A stretch of 64,000 nucleotides of DNA from Oscillospiraceae bacterium. Lineage in GTDB: Bacteria > Bacillota_A > Clostridia > Oscillospirales > Oscillospiraceae. The notes under the pieces are model-generated. The model was not told the origin of the DNA. It did no database searches and saw nothing but the letters and a program-made list of their open reading frames with translations. The stretch is taken from assembly GCA_017545325.1 (NCBI GenBank), contig JAFWOX010000124.1, forward strand, positions 1-64,000, read 5' to 3'. Positions 9,171 through 19,294 of this stretch are shown here, piece after piece (position 1 is the first letter of the stretch; the number at the start of each line of letters is the position of its first letter). A program made the translations under genes and the position numbers.

Positions 9171-9885
9171 CGGCGTCCGCCGCCTCCAGCCGGGCCATGA
9201 TTTCCCCATAGGCCTCCTCCACGCCCCCCAGGTCCTGGCGGAAGCGGTCCTTATCCAGCTTTTTCCCCGTCTGCGCGTCCCACAGGCGGCAGGTATCCGG
9301 GCTGATCTCGTCCGCCAGGATGATCGTTCCATCCGGCAGCCGCCCGAATTCCAGCTTGAAATCCACCAGGGTCACCCCGCAGCCCCTCCAGAAGGCCTTC
9401 AGCACGGCGTTGATCTTCAGGGCGTACGCCCGGATGGCCGCCATCTCCTCCCGGGAGGCCAGCTTCATGGCCAGGATATGGGGCAGGCAGACGAGGGGGT
9501 CGTTCAGCTCGTCGTTTTTATAGGAAAACTCTACGGTGGGCTCGTCGAAGGCGACCCCCTCCGGGAAGCCGTAGCGCCTGCAGAAGGAACCGGCGGAGAG
9601 ATTCCGGACGATGACCTCCAGGGGGACGATCCGCACCCGCTTCACCAGGGTTTCCCGATCGGAAAGCTCCTTCACCAGGTGGGTGGGGACCCCCTCCCTC
9701 TCCAGGCGGCCCATGAGACGGTTGGACATGCGGTTATTGATGACGCCCTTTCCCGCGATGGTCCCCTTCTTCTTCCCGTTGAAGGCGGTGGCGTCATCCT
9801 TATAGGCTACGATGAGCAGGTCCGGGTCCTCCGTGGCGAATACCTTTTTGGCCTTGCCCTCATAGAGCTGTTCAAGCTTCTGCAT
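9157..9885 (-). CDS. purC: Phosphoribosylaminoimidazole-succinocarboxamide synthase (SAICAR synthetase)
   Basis: Protein of 242 residues that joins CAIR and aspartate using ATP. It contains LYEGKAKKVFAT at the N-terminus and LVDFKLEFG and ADEISPDTCRLWD further on, all family hallmarks. ATG 9885 has GGGAGG nine bases upstream; an in-frame ATG at 9909 lacks such a site. First purine gene of the minus-strand run, 79 bases after the Amt-PII stop, with no obvious promoter of its own. Confidence 0.96.
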   Translation of the reverse strand: MQKLEQLYEGKAKKVFATEDPDLLIVAYKDDATAFNGKKKGTIAGKGVINNRMSNRLMGRLEREGVPTHLVKELSDRETLVKRVRIVPLEVIVRNLSAGSFCRRYGFPEGVAFDEPTVEFSYKNDELNDPLVCLPHILAMKLASREEMAAIRAYALKINAVLKAFWRGCGVTLVDFKLEFGRLPDGTIILADEISPDTCRLWDAQTGKKLDKDRFRQDLGGVEEAYGEIMARLEAADADDRG

Positions 9886-9905
9886 GATTCGGTACCTCCC
9901 AAACG

Positions 9906-9940
9906 CCATCCCTACGCCGCCCCAAAGACCGCGTAGGGAT
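9906..9940 (-). promoter_or_regulatory. Intercistronic hairpin between amt-PII and purC
   Basis: Perfect 11-bp inverted repeat CATCCCTACGC (9906-9916) and GCGTAGGGATG (9930-9940) with a 13-base loop and no T-tract. It may tune read-through or mRNA processing between the nitrogen and purine genes. Confidence 0.5.
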
Positions 9941-9964
9941 GAATTGTTGCGCTTTACTCAGCGT

Positions 9965-11683
9965 TTATTCCACGTCCTGCAGTGCGTCGTAGCCCTCCTC
10001 GCCGGTACGGACCTTCACCACGTTCTCCACATCGTAGACGAAGATCTTTCCGTCCCCGATATGGCCGGTATAGAGCACCTTCTTGGCCGTTTCGATCACG
10101 TCCCGCACGGGGATGGCGGAGACCACGATATCCACCTGCACCTTGGGCCGCAGATCCGTCTCCACGGCGACGCCGCGGTAAAACTCCGTATGGCCCTTCT
10201 GCATGCCGTAGCCCATGACATGGGAGACGGTCATGCCCGTGATGCCCAGCTTGCTCATGGCGTCCTTCAGGGCATAGAGCCGCTCCTCCTTGAAGACGAT
10301 CTCCACCTTGGTGAACTTGTGCTCGCCGGAGGAGGGCTGCCGAAGCACGGGCACCGCCTCCGCCGGCGGCGCGGTCCCCGTGACGGCCACGATCTGATCC
10401 CCGGCGCCGAATTCCGCGTATTTATCCACGGCGGGCATGAAGTCCGCATAGGCGCTGGGAAGGCCGTGCTCGCTGACGTCCAGACCCGCCAGCTCATCCG
10501 CGGCGTCAGCCCGCAGGAAGTTCACCCTTCGGAGGAGCAGGAAAAACAGGGTCATGGTGACGGCGGCCCAGGCCGCAACGGCGAGGAAGCCCAGGAGCTG
10601 GAGCCCCAGCTGCCGGAATTCTCCGGTGTACAGAAGGCCCCGGAGTCCGGCGGGGGCATCGGGGTTTGCCAGCAGGCCCACGGCCAGGGTGCCCCAGACG
10701 CCGTTTGCGCAGTGGACCCCCACGGCGCCCACGGGATCATCGATATGAAGCTTCAGGTCCAGCACCTCCACCACGACCACCACCAGGATGCCGGAGACGA
10801 TCCCCACGATCCCCGCGCCCAGGGCGTCCAGGGCGTCGCAGCCCGCGGTGATCCCCACCAGTCCCGCCAGGGAGGCGTTGAGGCACATGGAGACATCCGG
10901 CTTGCCGTTTTTGCACCAGGTATAGATCATGGTGGTGCAGGTGGCTATGCTGGGGGCGATGGTGGTGGTGAGGAAGATGGCGGAGAGCTCCGAGGGCGTG
11001 GTCGCTGCCGCGCCGTTGAAGCCGTACCAGCCCAGCCAGAGGATGAACACCCCCAGGGCCCCCAGGGGGATGGAGTGGCCGGGAATGGCGTTGACCTTGG
11101 TGACCCTTCCGCTCCTGTCCCGGACATATTTGCCGATCCGGGGACCCAGCACGATGGCCCCGATGAGGGCGGCGATGCCGCCCACCATGTGGATGGCGGT
11201 GGAGCCCGCATAGTCATGGAAGCCCAGGGCGCTCAGCCAGCCGCCGCCCCAGATCCAGTGGGCTTCGATGGGGTAAATGAGGAGGCTGATGACGCCGGAA
11301 TACACGCAGTAGGCGGAGAATTTCGTCCGCTCCGCCATGGCCCCGGAGACGATGGTGGCGGTGGTGGCGCAGAAGACCAGGTTGAATACGAAGGTGCTGG
11401 CCTCGGTGAAGCCCTCCGCCGGGGAGGCGATAAACGCCTTGAATTTGGTGAAAAGGTCCAGGTTGGGCTTGCCGATGAGCCCGAACAGGGCGTCCTCCCC
11501 CATCATGAGGGTATAGCCCAGAAGGGAAAAGACCACGGTGCCGATGCAGAAGTCCATCAGGTTCTTCATGATGATATTGCCCGCGTTCTTCGCCCGGGTG
11601 AAGCCCGTCTCCACCATGGCGAAGCCCGCCTGCATCCAGAACACCAGCGCCGCGCCGATCAAAAACCAAAATTCTACAGACAT
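9965..11683 (-). CDS. Ammonium transporter fused to a PII (GlnK) domain
   Basis: Protein of 572 residues. Residues 1 to about 410 form an Amt/Mep/Rh channel with about 11 membrane segments; AHWIWGGGWL and DYAGSTAIHMVGG are typical. After a linker, residues from about 455 form a complete PII domain with the T-loop segment EFYRGVAVE, whose Tyr corresponds to the uridylylated residue of free PII proteins, and the B-loop segment GDGKIFV. Free GlnK plugs Amt in response to 2-oxoglutarate and ADP/ATP; fusion would make the gate intrinsic. It follows glnN on the same strand and has an AGGAG site. Confidence 0.93.
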   Translation of the reverse strand: MSVEFWFLIGAALVFWMQAGFAMVETGFTRAKNAGNIIMKNLMDFCIGTVVFSLLGYTLMMGEDALFGLIGKPNLDLFTKFKAFIASPAEGFTEASTFVFNLVFCATTATIVSGAMAERTKFSAYCVYSGVISLLIYPIEAHWIWGGGWLSALGFHDYAGSTAIHMVGGIAALIGAIVLGPRIGKYVRDRSGRVTKVNAIPGHSIPLGALGVFILWLGWYGFNGAAATTPSELSAIFLTTTIAPSIATCTTMIYTWCKNGKPDVSMCLNASLAGLVGITAGCDALDALGAGIVGIVSGILVVVVVEVLDLKLHIDDPVGAVGVHCANGVWGTLAVGLLANPDAPAGLRGLLYTGEFRQLGLQLLGFLAVAAWAAVTMTLFFLLLRRVNFLRADAADELAGLDVSEHGLPSAYADFMPAVDKYAEFGAGDQIVAVTGTAPPAEAVPVLRQPSSGEHKFTKVEIVFKEERLYALKDAMSKLGITGMTVSHVMGYGMQKGHTEFYRGVAVETDLRPKVQVDIVVSAIPVRDVIETAKKVLYTGHIGDGKIFVYDVENVVKVRTGEEGYDALQDVE

Positions 11684-11712
11684 AGGTCTATCTCCTATTC
11701 TTTTTGCTTCTC

Positions 11713-11874
11713 AGCCTCGCAGAGTTCGCATCCGCAGATGCGAAGAAAGTCGGAATCATTTTTCGCGGGGACATGTGCCTCGCGAAAAATACCTCTCACG
11801 GAGCGGACTGTGCGAGCGAGGCGAGTGCGGGGAGCGGAGTGAGGTCCTTCTCAACGCGAGCCTGCTCGCGTTGA
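11713..11874 (-). repeat. Covarying three-hairpin repeat, copy 1 (3' UTR of glnN)
   Basis: It shares its backbone with 43921-44092, including AGCCTCGCAGAGTTCGC and GGAGCGGACTGTGCGAGCG. Three hairpins occur at 11725-11744 (8-bp stem, loop CGCA), 11758-11790 (10-bp stem) and 11852-11873 (9-bp stem, loop CCTG). In the other copy the stems differ in sequence but stay paired. It lies four bases after the glnN stop. Confidence 0.8.
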
Positions 11875-11877
11875 CGG

Positions 11878-13971
<2,094 letters not shown>

Positions 13972-14005
13972 GGGAATCTCTCCTTTTCGTAATATTCGCG
14001 GGAAA

Positions 14006-14061
14006 CAAAAAAGAGACCCCGGCGCGGCGGACGAAAGGTCCGCGAGACGCCGTTGTCTCTC
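14006..14061 (-). promoter_or_regulatory. glnN leader: terminator versus ANTAR-type hexaloop hairpin
   Basis: Read on the minus strand, AGAGACAACGGCG (5' arm, 14060 down) pairs with CGCCGGGGTCTCT (to 14012), followed by TTTTTT (14011-14006): an intrinsic terminator. The same 5' arm can instead form GAGAC-AACGGC-GTCTC (14059-14044), a 5-bp stem with a hexaloop having A at position 1 and G at position 4, the loop rule for ANTAR binding. The two folds exclude each other. The predicted transcript starts only a few bases before this hairpin. Twenty bases (14042-14061) are identical in the pyrG leader. Confidence 0.75.
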
Positions 14062-14070
14062 GATGGCCGC

Positions 14071-14099
14071 ATATTAGCACCCGGAAGGCGGCTTGTCAA
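14071..14099 (-). promoter_or_regulatory. Promoter of glnN
   Basis: On the minus strand TTGACA (14099-14094), 17-bp spacer, TAATAT (14076-14071): near consensus sigma-A. Transcription should begin near 14064. Confidence 0.88.
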
Positions 14100-14158
14100 C
14101 CGTCAATTTGCAAAAAAATGGCGTTCCGGAGCCCGGTGAATTTTTATCCGCCCACGGA

Positions 14159-14187
14159 TTGACAAACCGGCCGCGGGGGAGTATCCT
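14159..14187 (+). promoter_or_regulatory. Promoter of the glutamate synthase operon
   Basis: TTGACA (14159-14164), 17-bp spacer, TATCCT (14182-14187). Start expected near 14194. It is divergent from the glnN promoter 60 bases away. Confidence 0.82.
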
Positions 14188-14196
14188 TTGTTTCGA

Positions 14197-14252
14197 AGAG
14201 CAAAGGCGCTCTCCAGGGGAACTGTGTCCCCGGAGCGCCTCTGCTCTTTTTT
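14197..14252 (+). promoter_or_regulatory. glt operon leader: terminator versus hexaloop hairpin
   Basis: AGAGCAAAGGCGCT (14197-14210) pairs with the segment ending TGCTCT (14242-14247), followed by a T run to 14252: intrinsic terminator. Alternatively AGAGC-AAAGGC-GCTCT (14197-14212) forms a 5-bp stem with hexaloop AAAGGC, again A1 and G4. Three bases later GGGGA-ACTGTG-TCCCC (14216-14231) gives a second hexaloop with A1 and G4. The sequence is unrelated to the glnN leader but the architecture is the same. Confidence 0.72.
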
Positions 14253-14280
14253 CGTTTCATTTCTGAAGGAGTTGAGCATT

Positions 14281-15375
14281 ATGCGGGCATTGGAGGGAAG
14301 CTTTCGCAACCCGTCCGGCTGCGCCATTTCGGCGGTGATCTCCCGCAGCGGAGAGCGGATGAGCGGCGAAGCGATCATCGAGAGCATGAAGCCCATGCAT
14401 GAGCGGTCTAACGGCCTGGGGGGCGGATTCGCGGGGTACGGCATCTATCCGGAATATAAGGAGCTTTTCGCCCTGCACCTGTTCTTCACAGGCAAACCCG
14501 CCCGGCATGAGACGGAAACCTATCTCCGGGGAGAGCTGGAGGTGGTGAAGGGAGAGGTCATTCCCACCCGCACCATCCCCGGCATCACGGACGAGCCCCT
14601 CATCTGGCGGTACTTCGTCACCCCCCTGCGCAGCGTGCTGGCGGGGATGCAGATGGACGAGAACGAATACATGGCCCGGGTGGTGATGCATATCAATACC
14701 CTGATCCCCGGCGCCTACGTCTTTTCCAGCGGGAAAAACATGGGGGTATTCAAGGCCGTGGGCTTCCCGGAGGACGTGGGGGTGTTCTACCGGCTGGAGG
14801 AATACGGCGCCTATTCCTGGACCGCTCACGGGCGGTACCCCACCAATACCCCCGGCTGGTGGGGCGGGGCCCATCCCTTCGCCCTGCTGGACTGGACCGT
14901 GGTACATAACGGAGAGATCTCCTCCTATGACGCGAACCGCCGGTGCATGGAGATGTACGGCTACAAATGCACCCTCCAGACGGATACGGAGGTCATCACC
15001 TATATCGCGGATTATCTCCTCCGGCGGCAGGGACTCACCCTGGAGGAAATGGCCGGGGTCATCGCCGCGCCCTTCTGGAGCACCATCGAGCGCATGCCCC
15101 CGGAGAAGGGGGAAGAGCTCCGGTACCTCCGCACCGTGTTCCCCAGCCTGCTGGTCACGGGTCCCTTTTCCATCATCCTGGGCTTCCGGGGAGGCCTGAT
15201 GGCGCTGAACGACCGCCTGAAGCTCCGGAGCATGGTGACGGCGGAGAAGGGGGACCGGGTATACATAGCCTCCGAGGAGGCCGCCATCCGGGCCATGGAG
15301 CCGGAGGCGGAAAACTTCCGTTCCCCTGCCGGCGGGGAGCCGGTGATCATCCGGGTGAAAGAGGGGTGCTGCTGA
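14281..15375 (+). CDS. Glutamate synthase, glutamine amidotransferase subunit (archaeal-type GltB1)
   Basis: Protein of 364 residues of class II glutamine amidotransferase type, corresponding to the N-terminal domain of bacterial GltB as a separate polypeptide. The likely nucleophile is Cys14 in PSGCAIS, freed by processing, followed by the conserved NGLGGGFAGYGIYPE. It hydrolyses glutamine and passes ammonia to the FMN subunit. ATG 14281 has GAAGGAG nine bases upstream. First gene of a tightly packed operon (1-2 base gaps or overlaps) encoding all parts of a split glutamate synthase. Confidence 0.88.
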   Translation: MRALEGSFRNPSGCAISAVISRSGERMSGEAIIESMKPMHERSNGLGGGFAGYGIYPEYKELFALHLFFTGKPARHETETYLRGELEVVKGEVIPTRTIPGITDEPLIWRYFVTPLRSVLAGMQMDENEYMARVVMHINTLIPGAYVFSSGKNMGVFKAVGFPEDVGVFYRLEEYGAYSWTAHGRYPTNTPGWWGGAHPFALLDWTVVHNGEISSYDANRRCMEMYGYKCTLQTDTEVITYIADYLLRRQGLTLEEMAGVIAAPFWSTIERMPPEKGEELRYLRTVFPSLLVTGPFSIILGFRGGLMALNDRLKLRSMVTAEKGDRVYIASEEAAIRAMEPEAENFRSPAGGEPVIIRVKEGCC

Positions 15376-15376
15376 T

Positions 15377-16885
15377 ATGCCTGGGGTCGATTTCTTCTAT
15401 CCGGAATTTGAGGTGGTCCGCCGGGACGACCGGTGCATCCGCTGCCGGGTCTGTGAGCGGCAATGCGCAAACGAGGTGCACCTGTACGACCCGGACCGGG
15501 ATCTGATGGTCTCCGATGAGGCCAAATGCGTCAACTGCCAGCGCTGCGTCTCCCTCTGCCCCACCCGGGCGCTGAAGATCGTGCGGTCAGACTGCCGCCT
15601 GCGGGAGAACGCCAACTGGGACGGGGATACCATCCGGGAGGTGTACAAGCAGGCAGGGTCCGGAGGCGTGCTCCTCTCCTCCATGGGGAACCCCAAGCCT
15701 CTGCCGGTGTACTGGGACAAGCTCCTGCTGAACGCCTCCCAGGTGACGAATCCCTCCATCGATCCCCTGCGGGAGCCCATGGAGACAAAGGTATTCCTGG
15801 GGAAAAAGCCGGAGCGGATGGCCCGGGACGCGGACGGCAGACTGATCACCGCCCTGACCCCCCAGTTGGAGCTCAGCATGCCGGTGATGTTCTCCGCCAT
15901 GAGCTACGGCTCCATCAGCTATAACGCCCATGCCTCCCTGGCCCGGGCGGCTACGGAAATGGGCGTCTGCTACAACACCGGCGAGGGCGGTCTTCACGAG
16001 GACTTCTACCGGTACGGTCCCAACACCATCGTCCAGGTGGCCTCCGGCCGCTTCGGCGTCCACGAGGATTACCTGGAGGCGGGGGCGGCCATCGAGATCA
16101 AGATGGGCCAGGGGGCCAAGCCAGGCATCGGCGGCCATCTCCCGGGGGCAAAGGTGGGGCCGGATGTAAGCCGCACCCGCATGATCCCCGAGGGCTCCGA
16201 CGCCATCTCCCCCGCTCCCCACCACGATATCTATTCCATCGAGGACCTGCGGCAGCTGGTCTGGTCCCTGAAGGAGGCCACCGGCCACCGGAAGCCGGTG
16301 ATCGTCAAGGTGGCTGCGGTGCACAACATCGCCGCCATCGCCAGCGGGATCGCCCGAAGCGGGGCGGACATCATCGCCATCGACGGGTTCCGGGGGGGCA
16401 CGGGAGCAGCCCCGACCCGCATCCGGGACAACGTGGGCATCCCCATCGAGCTGGCCCTGGCCTCCGTGGATCAGCGGCTCCGGGACGAGGGCATCCGAAA
16501 TACCGTCAGTCTGGTGGCGGGCGGCTCCATCCGCTCCTCCGCCGACGTGGTGAAGGCCGTTGCCCTGGGCGCGGACGCGGTATACATCGCCACCGCCGCT
16601 GTGCTGGCCCTGGGCTGCCACCTGTGCCGCACCTGCCATACGGGAAAATGCAACTGGGGCATCGCCACCCAGCAGCCGGAGCTGGTGAAGCGGCTGAATC
16701 CGGATATCGGCGCCCAGCGGCTGGTAAATCTGCTCACCGCCTGGAAACGGGAGATCATGGAGCTCATGGGGGGCATGGGGATCAACTCCATCGAAGCCCT
16801 CCGGGGCAACCGGCTCATGCTCCGGGGCGTGGGGCTGAACGAAACGGAGCTAAGGATCCTGGGAATATCCCATGCAGGAGAATAA
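15377..16885 (+). CDS. Glutamate synthase, FMN-binding central subunit with N-terminal ferredoxin domain (GltB2)
   Basis: Protein of 502 residues. The first 70 carry two [4Fe-4S] motifs (CIRCRVCERQC and CVNCQRCVSLC). The rest is the glutamate synthase TIM barrel with FMN-binding GGxGAAP-like segments (FRGGTGAAPTR) and a cluster motif CHLCRTCHTGKCNWG near residue 420. It adds amide nitrogen to 2-oxoglutarate to make glutamate. It starts one base after the previous stop. The ferredoxin fusion is typical of the archaeal/Clostridia split enzyme and suggests electrons come through iron-sulfur carriers. Confidence 0.93.
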   Translation: MPGVDFFYPEFEVVRRDDRCIRCRVCERQCANEVHLYDPDRDLMVSDEAKCVNCQRCVSLCPTRALKIVRSDCRLRENANWDGDTIREVYKQAGSGGVLLSSMGNPKPLPVYWDKLLLNASQVTNPSIDPLREPMETKVFLGKKPERMARDADGRLITALTPQLELSMPVMFSAMSYGSISYNAHASLARAATEMGVCYNTGEGGLHEDFYRYGPNTIVQVASGRFGVHEDYLEAGAAIEIKMGQGAKPGIGGHLPGAKVGPDVSRTRMIPEGSDAISPAPHHDIYSIEDLRQLVWSLKEATGHRKPVIVKVAAVHNIAAIASGIARSGADIIAIDGFRGGTGAAPTRIRDNVGIPIELALASVDQRLRDEGIRNTVSLVAGGSIRSSADVVKAVALGADAVYIATAAVLALGCHLCRTCHTGKCNWGIATQQPELVKRLNPDIGAQRLVNLLTAWKREIMELMGGMGINSIEALRGNRLMLRGVGLNETELRILGISHAGE

Positions 16886-16887
16886 AG

Positions 16888-17331
16888 ATGAAACGGGTAT
16901 ATGTGAACGAAGAATGGTGCCTGGGCTGCCATCTGTGCGAGTATAACTGCGCCTTTGCCAACTCCGGGGAACGGGATATGGCGAAGGCCCTGAGGGGAAG
17001 GCCCATCCGGCCCAGGATCCGGGTGGAGGGGGACGACCGGATCACCTACGCGGTATCCTGCCGCCATTGCCAGGACCCCCTGTGCATCCGCAGCTGCATC
17101 TCCGGAGCTCTGCACCGGGAGGACGGGGCCGTGTGCATCGACCGGGAAAAATGCGTGGGCTGCCTGACCTGCGTGCTGGTGTGCCCCTACGGGGCGGTGC
17201 AGCCGGGTCCGGACGGGGCGGCCATGAAATGCGAGCTCTGCCTGAAGAATCCCGGCGGAGAACCCGCCTGCGCCGCAGGCTGTCCCAACCGGGCTATCGT
17301 ATATGAGGAGCGAGAGGAGGCGGGGACATGA
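16888..17331 (+). CDS. 4Fe-4S ferredoxin-type electron carrier of the glutamate synthase operon
   Basis: Protein of 147 residues with Cys clusters at 11-14-17-21 (CLGCHLCEYNC), near 54-62 (CRHCQDPLCIRSC), at CVGCLTCVLVCP and at CELCLKNP...CAAGCP, enough for four [4Fe-4S] clusters in the manner of DMSO-reductase beta or HycB-like subunits. It probably shuttles electrons between the flavoprotein encoded next and the FMN subunit. ATG 16888 follows the preceding stop by two bases and its stop overlaps the next ATG (ATGA). Confidence 0.88.
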   Translation: MKRVYVNEEWCLGCHLCEYNCAFANSGERDMAKALRGRPIRPRIRVEGDDRITYAVSCRHCQDPLCIRSCISGALHREDGAVCIDREKCVGCLTCVLVCPYGAVQPGPDGAAMKCELCLKNPGGEPACAAGCPNRAIVYEEREEAGT

Positions 17332-18563
17332 AGCGGCGATATGTCATCATAGGCGGGAGCATCGCCGGGGTGAGCTGCGTGGAGGGCATCCGCAGCCGGG
17401 ATCCCGAGGGAGAGATCACCGTCCTTTCCGGGGAACCCGTGGCCAACTACGGGCGGCCCCTCATCTCCTACTACCTGGAGGGAAAAACGGACCTGGAGCG
17501 CATGAGCTGGCGGGGGCCTGACTTCTTTGACCGGAACCGGGCGGAACTCCGCTGCGCCGTGACCGCGGAGAAGCTGGAGCCCCTGGAGCACCGGGTGCGC
17601 CTCTCCACCGGAGAATACCTGGAATATGACGCCCTCTGCCTCTGCGTCGGCTCCTCTCCCTTCTCTCCCCGCTTCGAGGGGGCGGAGATCGTGGACAAGC
17701 GGTTTTCCTTCACCACCCTGGCGGACGCTCTGGCTCTGGAGCAGGCGGTCACCCGGGAGAGTCGGGTGCTCATCGTGGGCGCCGGCTTCATCGGCCTGAA
17801 ATGCGCCGAGGGGCTTCGGGACCGGGCCGGGCGCATTACGGTCTGCGACCTGGCGGACCGGGCCATGAGCGCAAGCCTGGACGCGGACTGCTCTCCCATC
17901 CTGGAGCGGCATCTGGAGAGGAACGGCATACGCCTCATGCTGGGGGATACGGTGGCGCGCTTCGACGGCCATACCGCTTACATGAAAAGCGGAAAGGCCC
18001 TGTCCTTCGACGTGCTGGTGACCGCCATCGGGGTGCGGCCGAACACGGCGCTTCTGGCGGAGGCCGGGGGCAGCGTGAACCGGGGGATCCTGACGGGAGA
18101 GGGGATGGAGACCTCTCTGCCGGATATCTGGGCCGCCGGGGACTGCACGGAGACCATGGACGTGAGCTCCGGGACCCCCGGGGTGCTGGCGGTGCTGCCC
18201 AACGCCTCCCTCCAGGGATACTGCGCCGGGGTGAACATGGCAGGCGGCGGGGAGAAGTTCGACAAGGGGATCCGGCTGAATTCCATCGGCTTCTATGGCC
18301 TCCATATCATGAGCGCCGGCACCTGCACGGAGCCGGTATTCACGGAGATCACAGAGACGAGCTGCAAGAAGCTCTTTGCCAGGGACGGGGTCCTGACGGG
18401 CTTCATCCTGATCGGGGACGTCAACCGGGCGGGGATCTATACCGCCATGATCCGGGAGAGGACGCCCCTGGAAACCATCGACTTTGAAGCGGTGATGCGG
18501 GAGCCTTCCCTGCTCCCCTTCGGGCGGGAATACCGGGCAGAGAAGCTGGGAGGTGTGGTATAA
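17328..18563 (+). CDS. NAD(P)H/FAD-dependent oxidoreductase of the glutamate synthase operon
   Basis: Protein of 411 residues with an N-terminal FAD Rossmann motif (IIGGSIAGVSCVEGI) and a central NAD(P) motif (VLIVGAGFIGLKCAEGL), then the FAD-closing segment DIWAAGDCTE. It belongs to the pyridine nucleotide-disulfide/nitrite-reductase-like family and has no redox disulfide. It probably replaces GltD as the electron entry unit. Translational coupling is seen at both ends: ATGA with the ferredoxin gene and TAATG with the next gene. Confidence 0.9.
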   Translation: MKRRYVIIGGSIAGVSCVEGIRSRDPEGEITVLSGEPVANYGRPLISYYLEGKTDLERMSWRGPDFFDRNRAELRCAVTAEKLEPLEHRVRLSTGEYLEYDALCLCVGSSPFSPRFEGAEIVDKRFSFTTLADALALEQAVTRESRVLIVGAGFIGLKCAEGLRDRAGRITVCDLADRAMSASLDADCSPILERHLERNGIRLMLGDTVARFDGHTAYMKSGKALSFDVLVTAIGVRPNTALLAEAGGSVNRGILTGEGMETSLPDIWAAGDCTETMDVSSGTPGVLAVLPNASLQGYCAGVNMAGGGEKFDKGIRLNSIGFYGLHIMSAGTCTEPVFTEITETSCKKLFARDGVLTGFILIGDVNRAGIYTAMIRERTPLETIDFEAVMREPSLLPFGREYRAEKLGGVV

Positions 18564-19282
18564 TGAGGCGGATCGACGCGGCGGGGCTGGATTTTCAGGC
18601 CCTGAACGAGCTGCTGCGGCAGGATTCGGAGGATACGGAGATCCTGGGCTGCCTGGGCCAGCGCTTCATCGGCGCGGGGATGGGAGCCCGGAAGCTCCTC
18701 ATCCACGGCATTCCGGGCAACGCCCTGGGGGCGTATCTCAACGGGGCGGAGCTGGAGGTCTTCGGCAACGCCCAGGACGCGGTGGGAGACACCATGAACG
18801 CCGGGACCATCCTGGTGCACGGGAGCATCGGGGATACGGCGGGCTATGCCATGCGGGGCGGGAAGATCTACGTCCGGGGCAGCGCGGGATACCGGGCGGG
18901 CATCCACATGAAGGAATACCGGGAGCATGTGCCCATGCTCATCATCGGGGGCAAGGCCGGCTCCTTCCTGGGGGAGTACCAGGCGGGAGGCAGCATCGTC
19001 GTCCTGGGCCTGGAGGGGGAAGGCCCCATCGTTTCCAACTTCCCCTGCACCGGCATGCACGGGGGGAGGCTCTTCCTGCGCTCCGACTGCCGGGACGTGC
19101 GTTTCCCGGAGCAGGTGACCGCCCGGCGGGCCGAGGGGGCGGATATGGCGGTGATCGAGGCCGGCCTTCGGGAATACTGCGCCATTTTCAGCCTGGACTA
19201 TGATGAGGTGACCGCGGTCCCCTTCACGGTGGTCACGCCGGACAGCAAGAATCCTTACCGGCAGATGTATGTGGCGAACTGA
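18563..19282 (+). CDS. Glutamate synthase GXGXG-domain subunit (GltB3)
   Basis: Protein of 239 residues with the right-handed beta-helix GXGXG repeats seen at the C-terminus of bacterial GltB and in tungsten formylmethanofuran dehydrogenase FwdC: short Gly-rich repeats such as GNAQDAVGDTMNAG and GSIGDTAGYAMRGGK. It acts as a structural linker guiding ammonia between active sites. With the three preceding genes and the amidotransferase it completes a five-gene glutamate synthase. Confidence 0.9.
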   Translation: MRRIDAAGLDFQALNELLRQDSEDTEILGCLGQRFIGAGMGARKLLIHGIPGNALGAYLNGAELEVFGNAQDAVGDTMNAGTILVHGSIGDTAGYAMRGGKIYVRGSAGYRAGIHMKEYREHVPMLIIGGKAGSFLGEYQAGGSIVVLGLEGEGPIVSNFPCTGMHGGRLFLRSDCRDVRFPEQVTARRAEGADMAVIEAGLREYCAIFSLDYDEVTAVPFTVVTPDSKNPYRQMYVAN

Positions 19283-19294
19283 GAGGAATAACGG

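Noticed and set aside
14006..14252. Glutamine riboswitch (glnA or downstream-peptide type) in the glnN/glt leaders
   Set aside because: The leaders are too short and lack the conserved core; they are explained by a terminator and a competing hexaloop hairpin.
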